From Bacillota bacterium (lineage in GTDB: Bacteria > Bacillota > Clostridia > Lachnospirales > Lachnospiraceae): 64,000 bases of DNA. The notes below the pieces were generated by a model. That model saw only the letters and a list, made by a program, of their open reading frames with translations. It did not search any database and was not told the DNA's origin. Of the stretch, positions 1-8,446 are shown piece after piece (position 1 is the stretch's first letter; the number at the start of each line of letters is the position of its first letter). A program made the translations under genes and the position numbers. Where the stretch lies: NCBI GenBank assembly GCA_023409535.1, contig JAEYGZ010000038.1, positions 62,001 through 126,000 on the forward strand, written 5' to 3'.

Positions 1-618
1 TTTGACAGCTCCTTCGGCAAGGTATTGGAGAATATGGGCAATGCAATTGCGAAGATCTCCTATACGGTAAAGGGACGGATTGAATCCTATCTTCTTCCCC
101 AGCAGACCCAGCATATTGATTTTCTGATGACCGCCTATGAGAAGAGGGATTCAAAGCCAAGGATTTCGGATTATATGAATTTTAATTGTTTGACCCCTTC
201 CAATGTTACAAGCTTTCTTACCTCCCATGAGACAGATAATTATTTCTATGATGAGGAGACAGGCTGCCACTATCTGATTGAGTTAAAGGCCGGCGGCGAT
301 TTAGATAACAAGAAGGCAAAGTCTGAGAAGATCGCACTTCTCAACGAATTCTTTATCCTGAAGAATTCCCTGCAGAACGAAGAAACCGTGCGGATTTACT
401 TTGCAACGGCTTATAATAAATTCGGTGAAGATATCCCCTGGCGGCAGGAGCGGGTACAAACCTTCTTTGCCGAGGATGAATTATTGATCGGAAAAGCTTA
501 CTGGAACTTCGTATGTAACGATTCTGACGGCTACCGGATCCTATATGATCAATACCGGTTGAGCGCCGAGTATATGAAGAGCGCCCTGGAGCGGATTAAG
601 AACCTGTATTTTCACTAG
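1..618 (+). CDS. TdeIII-like type II restriction endonuclease, 5' end outside window
   Basis: The frame is open from base 1, so only the C-terminal 205 or so residues are visible and the TTG at 25 is not the start. I recognise the sequence as the TdeIII/MjaII type of restriction endonuclease, which cuts double-stranded DNA as the nuclease half of a restriction-modification pair. The best visible active-site candidate is LIELKAGGDLDNKK, where E-L-K fits the end of a PD-(D/E)xK motif. The adjacent gene downstream on the same strand is a DNA methyltransferase, which supports this. From memory, characterised relatives recognise GGNCC; the specificity of this one cannot be read from sequence. Confidence 0.8.
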   Translation, partial: FDSSFGKVLENMGNAIAKISYTVKGRIESYLLPQQTQHIDFLMTAYEKRDSKPRISDYMNFNCLTPSNVTSFLTSHETDNYFYDEETGCHYLIELKAGGDLDNKKAKSEKIALLNEFFILKNSLQNEETVRIYFATAYNKFGEDIPWRQERVQTFFAEDELLIGKAYWNFVCNDSDGYRILYDQYRLSAEYMKSALERIKNLYFH

Positions 619-685
619 CCCGGATACATCACTATTCATCCAGGTAATACTGCTTCTGATAGAAGACGAGAGGAGATACCCCCTT

Positions 686-1405
686 ATGATAGATGTAAAT
701 ACCATAGAGAAATACCTGCTGATGCATGGGGATTGTATGGAGAAATTGAAGGAAATACCGGACGGAAGCATTGATCTTATCCTGTGCGATCCACCCTATA
801 ATCTTGCCAAATACTCTACCGGCAATATGAAGTTTGACTGGAGAAGTGAGATCAATAACGACGTGGCAAAGTGGGATCTGAAAGAGCTGTCCCCCATAGA
901 CTTTCTGGATGAGTTCAAAAGGGTACTTTCCCCCACCGGTAACATCTTTATCTTTACCAGCTATAATCTGATCGGTAAATGGCATGAGGTGTTCGACAGC
1001 GAATTCGATACCTTTCAATTCATGGTATGGCACAAGACTAACCCCATTCCCAACATCCGCAAGTCCTCCTTTCTAAATAGCTGTGAGCTGATTGTATGTA
1101 TGTGGAATAAAGGACATACCTGGAACTTCGCCAAGCAGAACGAAATGCACAACTTTATTGAAAGTCCCATCTGCATGGGCAGCGAACGGCTTAAGAATCC
1201 GAAGCATCCGACCCAGAAGCCCCTGGCGGTGCTGAGACAGATTATTAAGATTGCCAGCAGCGAGAATGGTGTGGTCCTGGATATGTTCATGGGTGTGGCT
1301 TCCACCGGCGTCGCAGCCAGAGAATTAAACCGCCGCTTTATCGGAATCGAGATTGATGATATTTATTATGAGGCCTGCGAGAAACGTATGGGTGAGACAA
1401 AGTAG
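686..1405 (+). CDS. Site-specific DNA methyltransferase, beta class (DPPY motif)
   Basis: The 239-residue protein methylates an exocyclic amino group on DNA with S-adenosylmethionine and should protect host DNA from the endonuclease just upstream. The catalytic motif LILCDPPYNL is near residue 30 and the SAM-binding motif VLDMFMGVASTG near residue 195. Catalytic motif before SAM motif is the beta-class order. AGAGGAG lies 9 bases before the ATG. DPPY enzymes make N6-methyladenine or N4-methylcytosine; if the target is GGNCC, as for TdeIII relatives, N4-methylcytosine is the logical product, but that is inference. Confidence 0.88.
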   Translation: MIDVNTIEKYLLMHGDCMEKLKEIPDGSIDLILCDPPYNLAKYSTGNMKFDWRSEINNDVAKWDLKELSPIDFLDEFKRVLSPTGNIFIFTSYNLIGKWHEVFDSEFDTFQFMVWHKTNPIPNIRKSSFLNSCELIVCMWNKGHTWNFAKQNEMHNFIESPICMGSERLKNPKHPTQKPLAVLRQIIKIASSENGVVLDMFMGVASTGVAARELNRRFIGIEIDDIYYEACEKRMGETK

Positions 1406-1462
1406 CAGCATTCATACCTACAGATCTGCCATAATCATATGAACATGAATACTTCCTATATA

Positions 1463-1512
1463 ATAAGGACTTCCTCCCGATCTGTTTTCTGATCCCGGAG
1501 GAAGTCCTACTC
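1463..1512. terminator. Bidirectional stem-loop between convergent genes
   Basis: GGACTTCCTCC pairs with GGAGGAAGTCC around a loop of about 20 bases. It lies between the rightward methyltransferase and the leftward chemotaxis receptor and is flanked by A/T-rich tails on both sides, so it can end transcription from both. Confidence 0.6.
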
Positions 1513-1586
1513 TTATTTAATCGTATCGATATATCACTTTATTTACCCAGATATAGCTTGTATACTCTGATCAGATGCCCTCATCA

Positions 1587-3383
1587 TTATACCGTAAAAT
1601 GATTGATCTCTCCGATTAACCGTTCTGAACTGCTCCGGGATATCTCCAGCTGTTTTGTTACATTTGAGGACTTATCCGTGATATCAGCGATCTTCTCGGC
1701 AATATCTCCGGTACCGGCAGCTCCTTCAGACGCTGCCTGGGCAACCTCATTGACTGCCGAAGTAATATTCTCAATAGAAGCCAGCAGCTGTTGCGCGGTT
1801 TGATTGAAGTCAGTTACGATACTGTCGATGAATACCGCATCATCCTTATAAGCGTCCGCCACCTCAGTAAAGCTCTGCAGGCTTGCCGCAATATCATTTG
1901 TAACAAATTTCAGTAATTCACCGGCATTTTCAGAAAGGTTCTCCACAGCTCCCATAACCTCCTGCGTGACTTCCTCAATTCTTGCAACGGTACTCCTGGA
2001 CTGGTTCGCCAGCTGACGGATCTCGTCGGCAACTACCGCAAAGCCCCTGCCGCTTTCTCCTGCTCTGGCTGCCTCGATGGAAGCATTCAGTGCCAGTAAG
2101 TTTGTTCGTGCGGTAATGTTACTAATGGATTGTGCCAGTAATTTGATTTCTGACACTACATTGGCTTTCTCAAGGGAATCCTGAAGCTTTACCTCTATTT
2201 CATCCTTCATTTGATTGATGTTACCTTGTGTCTGCTCAACATTCTCCTTGGTAGACCAGGCTCTCTTACTGATCTCAATAATCTGCGCGGAGGCCGTTTC
2301 AGACTTCTGGGCTATGGATTTGGAAGCCTGTGCTATCTCTTCTGAGGTGGCTGACATTTCCTGCGCGGAGGCCGCCGTCTCCTCCATGCTTGCTGCAAGC
2401 TCCTGGGTTGTGGCGGCAACATCTTCAATATTATCATTAAGGTTGTTCACATTATTATCAATATTATTGAATACATCAACCATATGGCTGGCTTCCAGCT
2501 TCGCGCTTCCTACCAGCTGGGCAACCGAAGCCTTCATATCCTCCAGGTTTCTTGCCAAGCCGCCGAAATCATCCCTGCGCTCCTGATATCCTTCCGGCAA
2601 TTGCACGGCAAAATTACCGGTAGACAGGGTTCCAAGATAATTTGCAAAATTTTTAAAGTCTCTGTTAAGTACGATGGAAATAAAGAATGTAACCAGTATA
2701 CTCATAACCAGCGCGATCGCCAGAGCAACAACATAGAAGACAACAGATTCTTCAATGATTTTATTCTCCGCGGCCCTTAGTGCAGTTACGTCCTGATCTA
2801 TGTAATCCGTATAATTTCCTGTTCCTATCACCCAATGATAAGGGTCAAATGCCAGGCTGTAGCTTCTCTTTGGCGAAGCCTCTGCTGCACCGGCCTTAGG
2901 AAACCAGTAATCCGTAAAGCCGCCTCCCGACTTTTGGCCGTTTTCAATGATTGCCTTAATCATGTAAAAGCCATTCTCATCCTGTGATTCATACCGGTTC
3001 GTACCCTCTGTCGCCGTGCCCAGATATACGACATTCTCACCTTCATAGGTATCAATCCAGAAATATCCCTCATCACCGTATTTCAGCTCGCGAACCATAT
3101 CCGCCGCCAGCTTCATGGCCTCCTCCTGCGTATACTCACCTGCCACCTGCTTTTCATAAACAGCGTTGATTAAGCTTATTACGCTTTCCACCTGATCCTT
3201 AATGTTATTATCATAACTGGTGCGAATATTTCGCTCCATCTCAGCCAGGTTCTTATTGCCTGTATTCCTCTGATTAACCAGAGAACCTGCTGCCAGGGCC
3301 GTGATTATAAGTAACATAATGCATGATAATAAAATTACTTTCGTCCTAACCTTTAAATTCTTGAAAATTTTTCCTGGGTTCAT
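1587..3383 (-). CDS. Methyl-accepting chemotaxis protein with single Cache domain (copy A)
   Basis: Membrane chemoreceptor that passes ligand binding to CheA/CheW. A transmembrane helix lies near residues 12-32. An extracytoplasmic single-Cache sensor follows at about 40-195 (GYFWIDTYEG, DPYHWVIGTGNY), then a second transmembrane helix (about 210-232), a HAMP-like linker and a long coiled signalling domain whose hairpin tip is near residue 450 (VVADEIRQLANQS). I chose the ATG at 3383 because GGAGG lies 8 bases upstream; the in-frame TTG at 3398 overlaps that site. This start gives 598 residues, the same length as the neighbouring copy. No chemotaxis or flagellar genes are in the window. Confidence 0.93.
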   Translation of the reverse strand: MNPGKIFKNLKVRTKVILLSCIMLLIITALAAGSLVNQRNTGNKNLAEMERNIRTSYDNNIKDQVESVISLINAVYEKQVAGEYTQEEAMKLAADMVRELKYGDEGYFWIDTYEGENVVYLGTATEGTNRYESQDENGFYMIKAIIENGQKSGGGFTDYWFPKAGAAEASPKRSYSLAFDPYHWVIGTGNYTDYIDQDVTALRAAENKIIEESVVFYVVALAIALVMSILVTFFISIVLNRDFKNFANYLGTLSTGNFAVQLPEGYQERRDDFGGLARNLEDMKASVAQLVGSAKLEASHMVDVFNNIDNNVNNLNDNIEDVAATTQELAASMEETAASAQEMSATSEEIAQASKSIAQKSETASAQIIEISKRAWSTKENVEQTQGNINQMKDEIEVKLQDSLEKANVVSEIKLLAQSISNITARTNLLALNASIEAARAGESGRGFAVVADEIRQLANQSRSTVARIEEVTQEVMGAVENLSENAGELLKFVTNDIAASLQSFTEVADAYKDDAVFIDSIVTDFNQTAQQLLASIENITSAVNEVAQAASEGAAGTGDIAEKIADITDKSSNVTKQLEISRSSSERLIGEINHFTV

Positions 3384-3483
3384 AGTCTGCGCCTCCAAAG
3401 ATTGTCAATGTGATGGGGAATAGGTATTTTGAACTATTTAATTGTTGTTCCCTAATTCTATATTATTCTACAAAATAGCGCAA

Positions 3484-3530
3484 GAAAAAAAGTAGGGTAT
3501 TTGCCCATATCCATGCAAATACTCTACTTC
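3484..3530 (-). terminator. Rho-independent terminator of the upstream chemoreceptor
   Basis: Read leftward, AAGTAGAGTATTTGC pairs with GCAAATACCCTACTT (one mismatch) and is followed by a run of T. It lies about 70 bases past the stop of copy B, so the two receptors are probably separate transcripts. Confidence 0.75.
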
Positions 3531-3602
3531 TTATTCTGATTCAGTTCTATATGTAACTATAATTCCGTTCAAAAATAATGTCTTTATTTATTGCCGGCCG
3601 CA

Positions 3603-5399
3603 TTATACTGTGAAGTGGTTAATCTCTTTCGTCAGACGCTTGGAGCTGCCTCGGGATATCTCCAGCTGTTGGGTTACCTCAGCAGACTTATCAGTAACAT
3701 TAGAAATCTTTTCAGCAATATCACCGGTACCGGCTGCACCTTCGGAAGCTGCATTCGCAACTTCATTTACTGCGGAAGTAATGTTATCAATGGAAGCCAG
3801 CAGCTGTTCTGCGGTTTGATTGAAATCTGTTACAATACCGTCGATAAACACAGCGTCATCCTTATAAGCATCCGCAACCTCGGTAAACCTCTGCATGCTT
3901 GCGGAAATGTCCGTGGTCACAAAATTCAGCAGCTCGCCGGCATTTTCAGAAAGGTCCTTAACAGCAACGATAACCTCCTGTGTCACTTCCTCAATTCTTG
4001 TAACCGTATTCTTTGACTGATTCGCCAGCTGACGAATCTCATCGGCAACCACCGCAAAGCCCCTGCCGCTTTCCCCTGCTCTGGCAGCCTCAATGGAAGC
4101 ATTCAGCGCCAGCAGATTGGTACGCGAAGTAATGTTATCAATTGACTGGGTCAACACACTGATTTCCGATACAACATTTGCCTTCTCCAGGGAATTCTGC
4201 AGCTTGGACTCAATTTCATTCTTGATATGATTGATATTGCTCTGTGTCTCTTGAACATTCTCCTTGGTAGACCAGGCTCTCTTGCTGATCTCGACAATCT
4301 GCCTGGATGCCTGCTGGGATTTCTGCGCTATGGACTTGGAAGCCTGTGCAATCTCTTCTGAGGTAGCTGACATTTCCTGTGCGGAAGCTGCCGTCTCCTC
4401 CATGCTTGCCGCAAGCTCCTGCGTGGTAGCAGCAACATCTTCGATGTTCTCGTTCAAAACTCTTACATTATTATCAATATGATCAAATACTTCCACTATA
4501 TTGTTGGCTTCCGTCATCGCACTGCCTACCAGGCCGGCCACCGAATTCTTCATATTTTCAAGATCCCGTGACAAGGCGCCGAAGTCGTCCTTTCGGCTGG
4601 CATAGCCTTCCGGTAAATGCACCACAAAGTTACCGGTGGACAGGGTATTAAGATATTTTCCGAAGGTCTTAAAGTCCTTACTCAGTACAACCGAAACAAA
4701 CACTGTCACAACAATCGCGATCGCTACCGCCGCTAACATGGCAATCGCATATATGGTGACACCGGCCATGAGTTCCTTATTCTCTTCTGTTCTGAGCTCA
4801 CTGATCTCCTGATCAATATAATCCGTGTAATTTCCTGTACCGATCACCCACTGGTACGGCTCGAAGGCCAGGCTGTAGCCTCTCTTTGGCGACGCTTCTG
4901 TCTCCCCGGCCTTAGGGAACCAATAATCGGTGAAGCCGCCGCCTTCTTTCCTGCCGTTCTCAATAATTGCCTTAATCATGAAAAAGCCCTTTACATCCTG
5001 GGATTCATAGCGGTTTGTACCCTCGGTCTCATTCCCAAGCAATACAATATTATCTCCTTCATAGGTGTCAATCCAAAAATAACCGTTATCACCGTACCGG
5101 AGCTCACGAACCAGATCAGCCGCCAGTTTTTTTGCCTCTTCTTCTGTATATTCACCGGCAGTCTGCTTCGCATATACAGTATTAATCAGGCTGATGGCAT
5201 TCTCAACCTGATTCTTAATATTATCATCATAGCCTTTGCGTATACTTTCTTCCGTTTTTGCAAGATTCTCATTGCTCGTAGCAAACTGATTTGACAACGA
5301 CCCCGCAGTCAAACCTGCAATAATGATTAGCATAAGACAAGCTAAGATTATTATCTTGGTTCTGACCTTCAGATTTGAAAAAATCTTACTAACGATCAT
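3603..5399 (-). CDS. Methyl-accepting chemotaxis protein with single Cache domain (copy B)
   Basis: Tandem paralogue of the receptor at 1587-3383, also 598 residues and with the same layout: TM helix, Cache sensor (GYFWIDTYEGDNIV, PYQWVIGTGNYTDYID), second TM, HAMP-like region, signalling domain. The signalling domains and the C-terminal EINHFTV are nearly identical, while the sensor and linker differ more. This is the expected pattern after duplication when ligand range diverges. GGAGG lies 8 bases before the ATG. The ligand is unknown; single-Cache receptors commonly bind small organic acids or related metabolites. Confidence 0.93.
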   Translation of the reverse strand: MIVSKIFSNLKVRTKIIILACLMLIIIAGLTAGSLSNQFATSNENLAKTEESIRKGYDDNIKNQVENAISLINTVYAKQTAGEYTEEEAKKLAADLVRELRYGDNGYFWIDTYEGDNIVLLGNETEGTNRYESQDVKGFFMIKAIIENGRKEGGGFTDYWFPKAGETEASPKRGYSLAFEPYQWVIGTGNYTDYIDQEISELRTEENKELMAGVTIYAIAMLAAVAIAIVVTVFVSVVLSKDFKTFGKYLNTLSTGNFVVHLPEGYASRKDDFGALSRDLENMKNSVAGLVGSAMTEANNIVEVFDHIDNNVRVLNENIEDVAATTQELAASMEETAASAQEMSATSEEIAQASKSIAQKSQQASRQIVEISKRAWSTKENVQETQSNINHIKNEIESKLQNSLEKANVVSEISVLTQSIDNITSRTNLLALNASIEAARAGESGRGFAVVADEIRQLANQSKNTVTRIEEVTQEVIVAVKDLSENAGELLNFVTTDISASMQRFTEVADAYKDDAVFIDGIVTDFNQTAEQLLASIDNITSAVNEVANAASEGAAGTGDIAEKISNVTDKSAEVTQQLEISRGSSKRLTKEINHFTV

Positions 5400-5586
5400 T
5401 TTATTATCCTCCTTAGAGAGTTTATTGAATGGGGAATATTACTTATCGTACATATTTCTCCCTTATTCTACATTAAATGTCACAATTTTTCAATCGTTTC
5501 CTATAAGTTTTTTTAATTTTTGATTTATTTTGAATTGTATCAACATTTCATAGGACTTTTGACTCATAAGAAAAATAGCAATTGAA

Positions 5587-5623
5587 AGAGCGCAGACTTA
5601 TGAGATAATTAAGTCTGCGCTCT
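5587..5623. terminator. Strong stem-loop after the polymerase operon
   Basis: AGAGCGCAGACTTA pairs perfectly with TAAGTCTGCGCTCT around a 9-base loop. On the minus strand the stem is followed by TTTCAATT. It lies 37 bases past the stop of the small gene at 5660. Confidence 0.7.
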
Positions 5624-5659
5624 TCTAAACTATAATGCTTTCTTTATTAAATACCAGGG

Positions 5660-5914
5660 TTATTGCATCAGGATCCACTGATGGGTGTTCACATGATACC
5701 TTATCTTAATCTGCTGCAGGTGATCCCCCACCTGAATATGACAGACAAAGAGTATTGCGGGCACGCCCGCCAGCTTTTCTTCCCTGTTATATTCTATATC
5801 CTTTATCTTATAGAGATGCATCATCTCCTCCTCATCCTCGACCCATATAAAATCCGGTCTGATCTTACCAAGGGGATTAAAGGTTGCATTTACATGGATT
5901 GGCATATTACTCAT
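5660..5914 (-). CDS. Small protein coupled to a Y-family polymerase
   Basis: The start codon overlaps the stop of the upstream polymerase (ATGA at 5911-5914), so the two are translated from one message and are probably coupled. The 84-residue product has no membrane segment and no motif I can name. It contains an acidic stretch (WVEDEEEM) and a C-terminal half that looks like a compact beta domain. In Firmicutes, Y-family polymerases of the UvrX/DinB type are often followed by a short YolD-like partner; the position fits, but I do not see clear YolD similarity. Confidence 0.72.
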   Translation of the reverse strand: MSNMPIHVNATFNPLGKIRPDFIWVEDEEEMMHLYKIKDIEYNREEKLAGVPAILFVCHIQVGDHLQQIKIRYHVNTHQWILMQ

Positions 5915-7176
5915 TCTAAAATATTCACCCCATATTCCGGCCGTTTTTTGACCGGCGATATACCGCCGGACATATGATAAATAGAATTATTAATAAAAAC
6001 TGCTCTCCTTAAGGAGTCTTTACCGTATCTATCTCTTATTTTATCTGCCGTATTATCCATTCTGGACAGCTTTTCATAACGCTCCATATCAAACATATTC
6101 ATTTGATATTCTGGCGTTGCCGGTACAATCTTACTGGTATGAATGCCCAGATTACGGACCGGTGTCATACCGTCCCATAGCTCCTCAAACAGCCGGCAGG
6201 CGGCCTTATGAATGACATTGGTAGTGTTTGTGGGACCAAATAAAGTCATCTGGTGGGAAGCACCATGAAATTGAAAATCCACAACACTCACCGCAACCAC
6301 CGTCGCCATCACATTATCCTTCCTCAATCTTGCCGTTACGGTCTCCGACAGGGAGAGCAGTATCATCCTGGCTACATCGGCGCGGTCAACATCAAAAGGA
6401 ATAACCGTTGAGTTGCCATAACCCTTATTCGCAGGCGCCCCATCGGCTACAACAGACACGTCTATCCCATTGGCAAACGCATACAGAACCTCTCCCACCT
6501 TGCCAAAATGCGCTTTTATGATATTCAGATCCGTATTTGCCAGGTCATATATCGTACGGATACCAAGATTGAATAGCTTGCGCTTTGTAGCATGGCCGAC
6601 AAACAGTAAATCATTTACCGGCAGCGGCCACATTTTTTTCTCAATATCCTTTGGAAAGAGAGTATGCACCAGGTCGGGCTTTTGAAAATCACCGGCCATC
6701 TTAGCCAGAAGCTTATTCGTAGATATGCCCACATTAACAGTAAATCCAAGCTCATCTCTGATTTTGTTCTTCACTATATGTGCTATTGCAATTGGTGATC
6801 CGTATAGTCCAATTGTACCTGTCATATCCATATAGGCTTCATCTATACTGTATGGCTCAACGCACGGCGAAAACTCCCTCAGGATTTCAATAAATGCCGC
6901 CGAGCAGCTTTCGTATAAGTCATAATGCGGTGCTACCGTTACCAGATTCGGGCATAGCTTAAGTGCGTCTCCTATCGTATCCCCGGTCCGTATACCGAAC
7001 TTTTTTGCCGGCGTGGATTTGGCCAGGATAATTCCGTGCCGCATTTTAACATTTCCTCCAACCGCAGAGGGTATGTCCCGCAGATCCTGCTTCTCGCCAA
7101 GAACACATACCCTGTAGCAGGCTTCCCAGCTTAGGAAAGCCGAATTGACATCAATATGAAAAATCACTTTTTCCAT
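5911..7176 (-). CDS. dinB: Y-family translesion DNA polymerase
   Basis: Error-prone polymerase that copies damaged templates. Metal-binding motifs are visible at the N-terminus (FHIDVNSAFLSWEA) and near residue 110 (YSIDEAYMD), followed by the thumb helix-hairpin-helix region and a little-finger domain ending in RYGKDSLRRAVF. I chose the ATG at 7176 because AAGGAG lies 9 bases upstream; an ATG at 7200 has no such site. This gives 421 residues, normal for the family. Near-C-terminal QMNMFD resembles a QLxLF-type clamp-binding peptide. The spacing to a small downstream partner is a 4-base overlap. Confidence 0.93.
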   Translation of the reverse strand: MEKVIFHIDVNSAFLSWEACYRVCVLGEKQDLRDIPSAVGGNVKMRHGIILAKSTPAKKFGIRTGDTIGDALKLCPNLVTVAPHYDLYESCSAAFIEILREFSPCVEPYSIDEAYMDMTGTIGLYGSPIAIAHIVKNKIRDELGFTVNVGISTNKLLAKMAGDFQKPDLVHTLFPKDIEKKMWPLPVNDLLFVGHATKRKLFNLGIRTIYDLANTDLNIIKAHFGKVGEVLYAFANGIDVSVVADGAPANKGYGNSTVIPFDVDRADVARMILLSLSETVTARLRKDNVMATVVAVSVVDFQFHGASHQMTLFGPTNTTNVIHKAACRLFEELWDGMTPVRNLGIHTSKIVPATPEYQMNMFDMERYEKLSRMDNTADKIRDRYGKDSLRRAVFINNSIYHMSGGISPVKKRPEYGVNILE

Positions 7177-7312
7177 ACATATGTTCTCCTTCGAGCTCAT
7201 TATATCAGAACTTATGTTCGACGTAAAGTGGGAGTATCTGGAAATTTTTAAAGTTGTTGAGATTGTATCGTTAAAGTTTACAAACCCAAAAGAAACTTTA
7301 AACCTTATTAAA

Positions 7313-7340
7313 AAAAGTCCCTTCTTTCAAAAGGACTTTT
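7313..7340. terminator. Stem-loop with T-rich flank
   Basis: AAAAGTCC pairs with GGACTTTT around a 12-base loop; A-rich and T-rich flanks allow either direction. A second inverted pair, ATCAGTGGCT/AGCCACTGAT, sits at about 7382-7409. The rest of 7201-7470 shows no gene. Confidence 0.5.
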
Positions 7341-7470
7341 AGTGAGGCTTTGCCATAGCATTAAGGATAATTGCCGTTTCTATCAGTGGCTCAATCAAAA
7401 GCCACTGATTGGATTTTGTCAGCTTGAGATTGTGCACGTTTCGTTTATATTTATTAACTTTTCATGGATT

Positions 7471-8250
7471 TTAGAATTTTAACGCTTCCAGCCTTTTTGC
7501 CCGCGCAAACGCTTTGTATAAAAATTCCTCTGCCGATAGCTCCTTATAATCCCAATTCATGGCCTCTATTGCAGTTGCACCGGAATAACCCGTTTCCGCA
7601 ATTTTTTCCATGGCTGCGGTCCAATCAATCGTGCCGTCTAAGGGTAACCCGTGTTGAGCATAGCTTCCGTTATTATCATGTAAATGCAGCGCCATCAACC
7701 GGGAGCCGTACATGGATAATAAATCTTTATCAGGATAGTAGCGGTAATGATGTCCGCAGTCATAACAAAAGCCGATACGCAGGGAATCTACTTGCTCCAG
7801 CACATAGGCCAAATTGGCAAGGTTCCGTAAATTCTCCAGCGCAACATTGACACCAAGCTGTTCCGCTTTTTCAGTAATTCTCTTAATTCTATCCAGTCCC
7901 AATGGATTATGTGGATTGTCTTCATTGGGCAGGTGCACCACCATTGTCGGAATCTCAAATTCAACGCAATCTGCAATGCATTGCAAATAGCAATCAGTTA
8001 AGGCTTCACCGTCCAGATTATCAAGCCAGAGGTCATTTTGGTTTTGGACCGGTGTGTGGATATTTTCTATAAAAAGCCCTGCTTCTCGTGCAATTTTGGG
8101 GCCGTTGCGGTAATCGTTCCGACCAAAGACGTCACGACCGAAGCCATCACTCCACCATAATAAAACGCCATCAAATCCGGCTTCTTTTATTATCCGATAA
8201 CGTTCCTTTATCGGTAATTCATAGCCAAACCAATCATAAATGGTAATCAT
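7471..8250 (-). CDS. Sugar phosphate isomerase/epimerase, AP-endonuclease-like TIM barrel
   Basis: The 259-residue protein has the layout of xylose-isomerase-like TIM-barrel enzymes, which rearrange sugars or inositols with a divalent metal. Strand-end motifs include GFDGVLLWWS, VVHLPNED, VALENLRN, GFCYDCGHHYRY, ALHLHDNNG and a terminal ATAIEAMNWDYK. The conserved His, Glu and Asp of the metal site are in these segments. I chose the ATG at 8250 (MITIYDWFG) because AGAGGAAG lies just upstream; the ATG at 8283 lacks a site. No sugar operon surrounds it, so the substrate is unknown. Confidence 0.85.
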   Translation of the reverse strand: MITIYDWFGYELPIKERYRIIKEAGFDGVLLWWSDGFGRDVFGRNDYRNGPKIAREAGLFIENIHTPVQNQNDLWLDNLDGEALTDCYLQCIADCVEFEIPTMVVHLPNEDNPHNPLGLDRIKRITEKAEQLGVNVALENLRNLANLAYVLEQVDSLRIGFCYDCGHHYRYYPDKDLLSMYGSRLMALHLHDNNGSYAQHGLPLDGTIDWTAAMEKIAETGYSGATAIEAMNWDYKELSAEEFLYKAFARAKRLEALKF

Positions 8251-8323
8251 AAGTCCGCTTCCTCTCTTGTTTCTTTCCATCATTTCCGTTAAACGGCGCC
8301 TATGAATAAGATTTCATCATCTA

Positions 8324-8446
8324 TCAGATAAGCATTGAACCGGGCGTTTCAATCACTCTGACTTTGACTGTTCCTACCGCAACCTCATCATTGTCTTTTA
8401 ATAGCTTATATACTCTGTCGATTTTTTTGTCAAATTCCTGTTTGTC
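8324..8446 (-). other. In-frame open stretch after the PstS-like stop, possible decayed 3' end
   Basis: After the TGA at 8447 the same frame stays open for 40 more codons and reads like protein (DKQEFDKKIDRVYKLLKD...VKVRVIETPG) before a TGA at 8324. It may be the tail of a lost gene, or of a longer version of the PstS-like protein cut by a nonsense change, or chance. Confidence 0.3.

Noticed and set aside
3591..4482. Rightward frames opposite the chemoreceptors
   Set aside because: Matching frames appear opposite both duplicated receptors, as expected for shadows of the conserved signalling domain.
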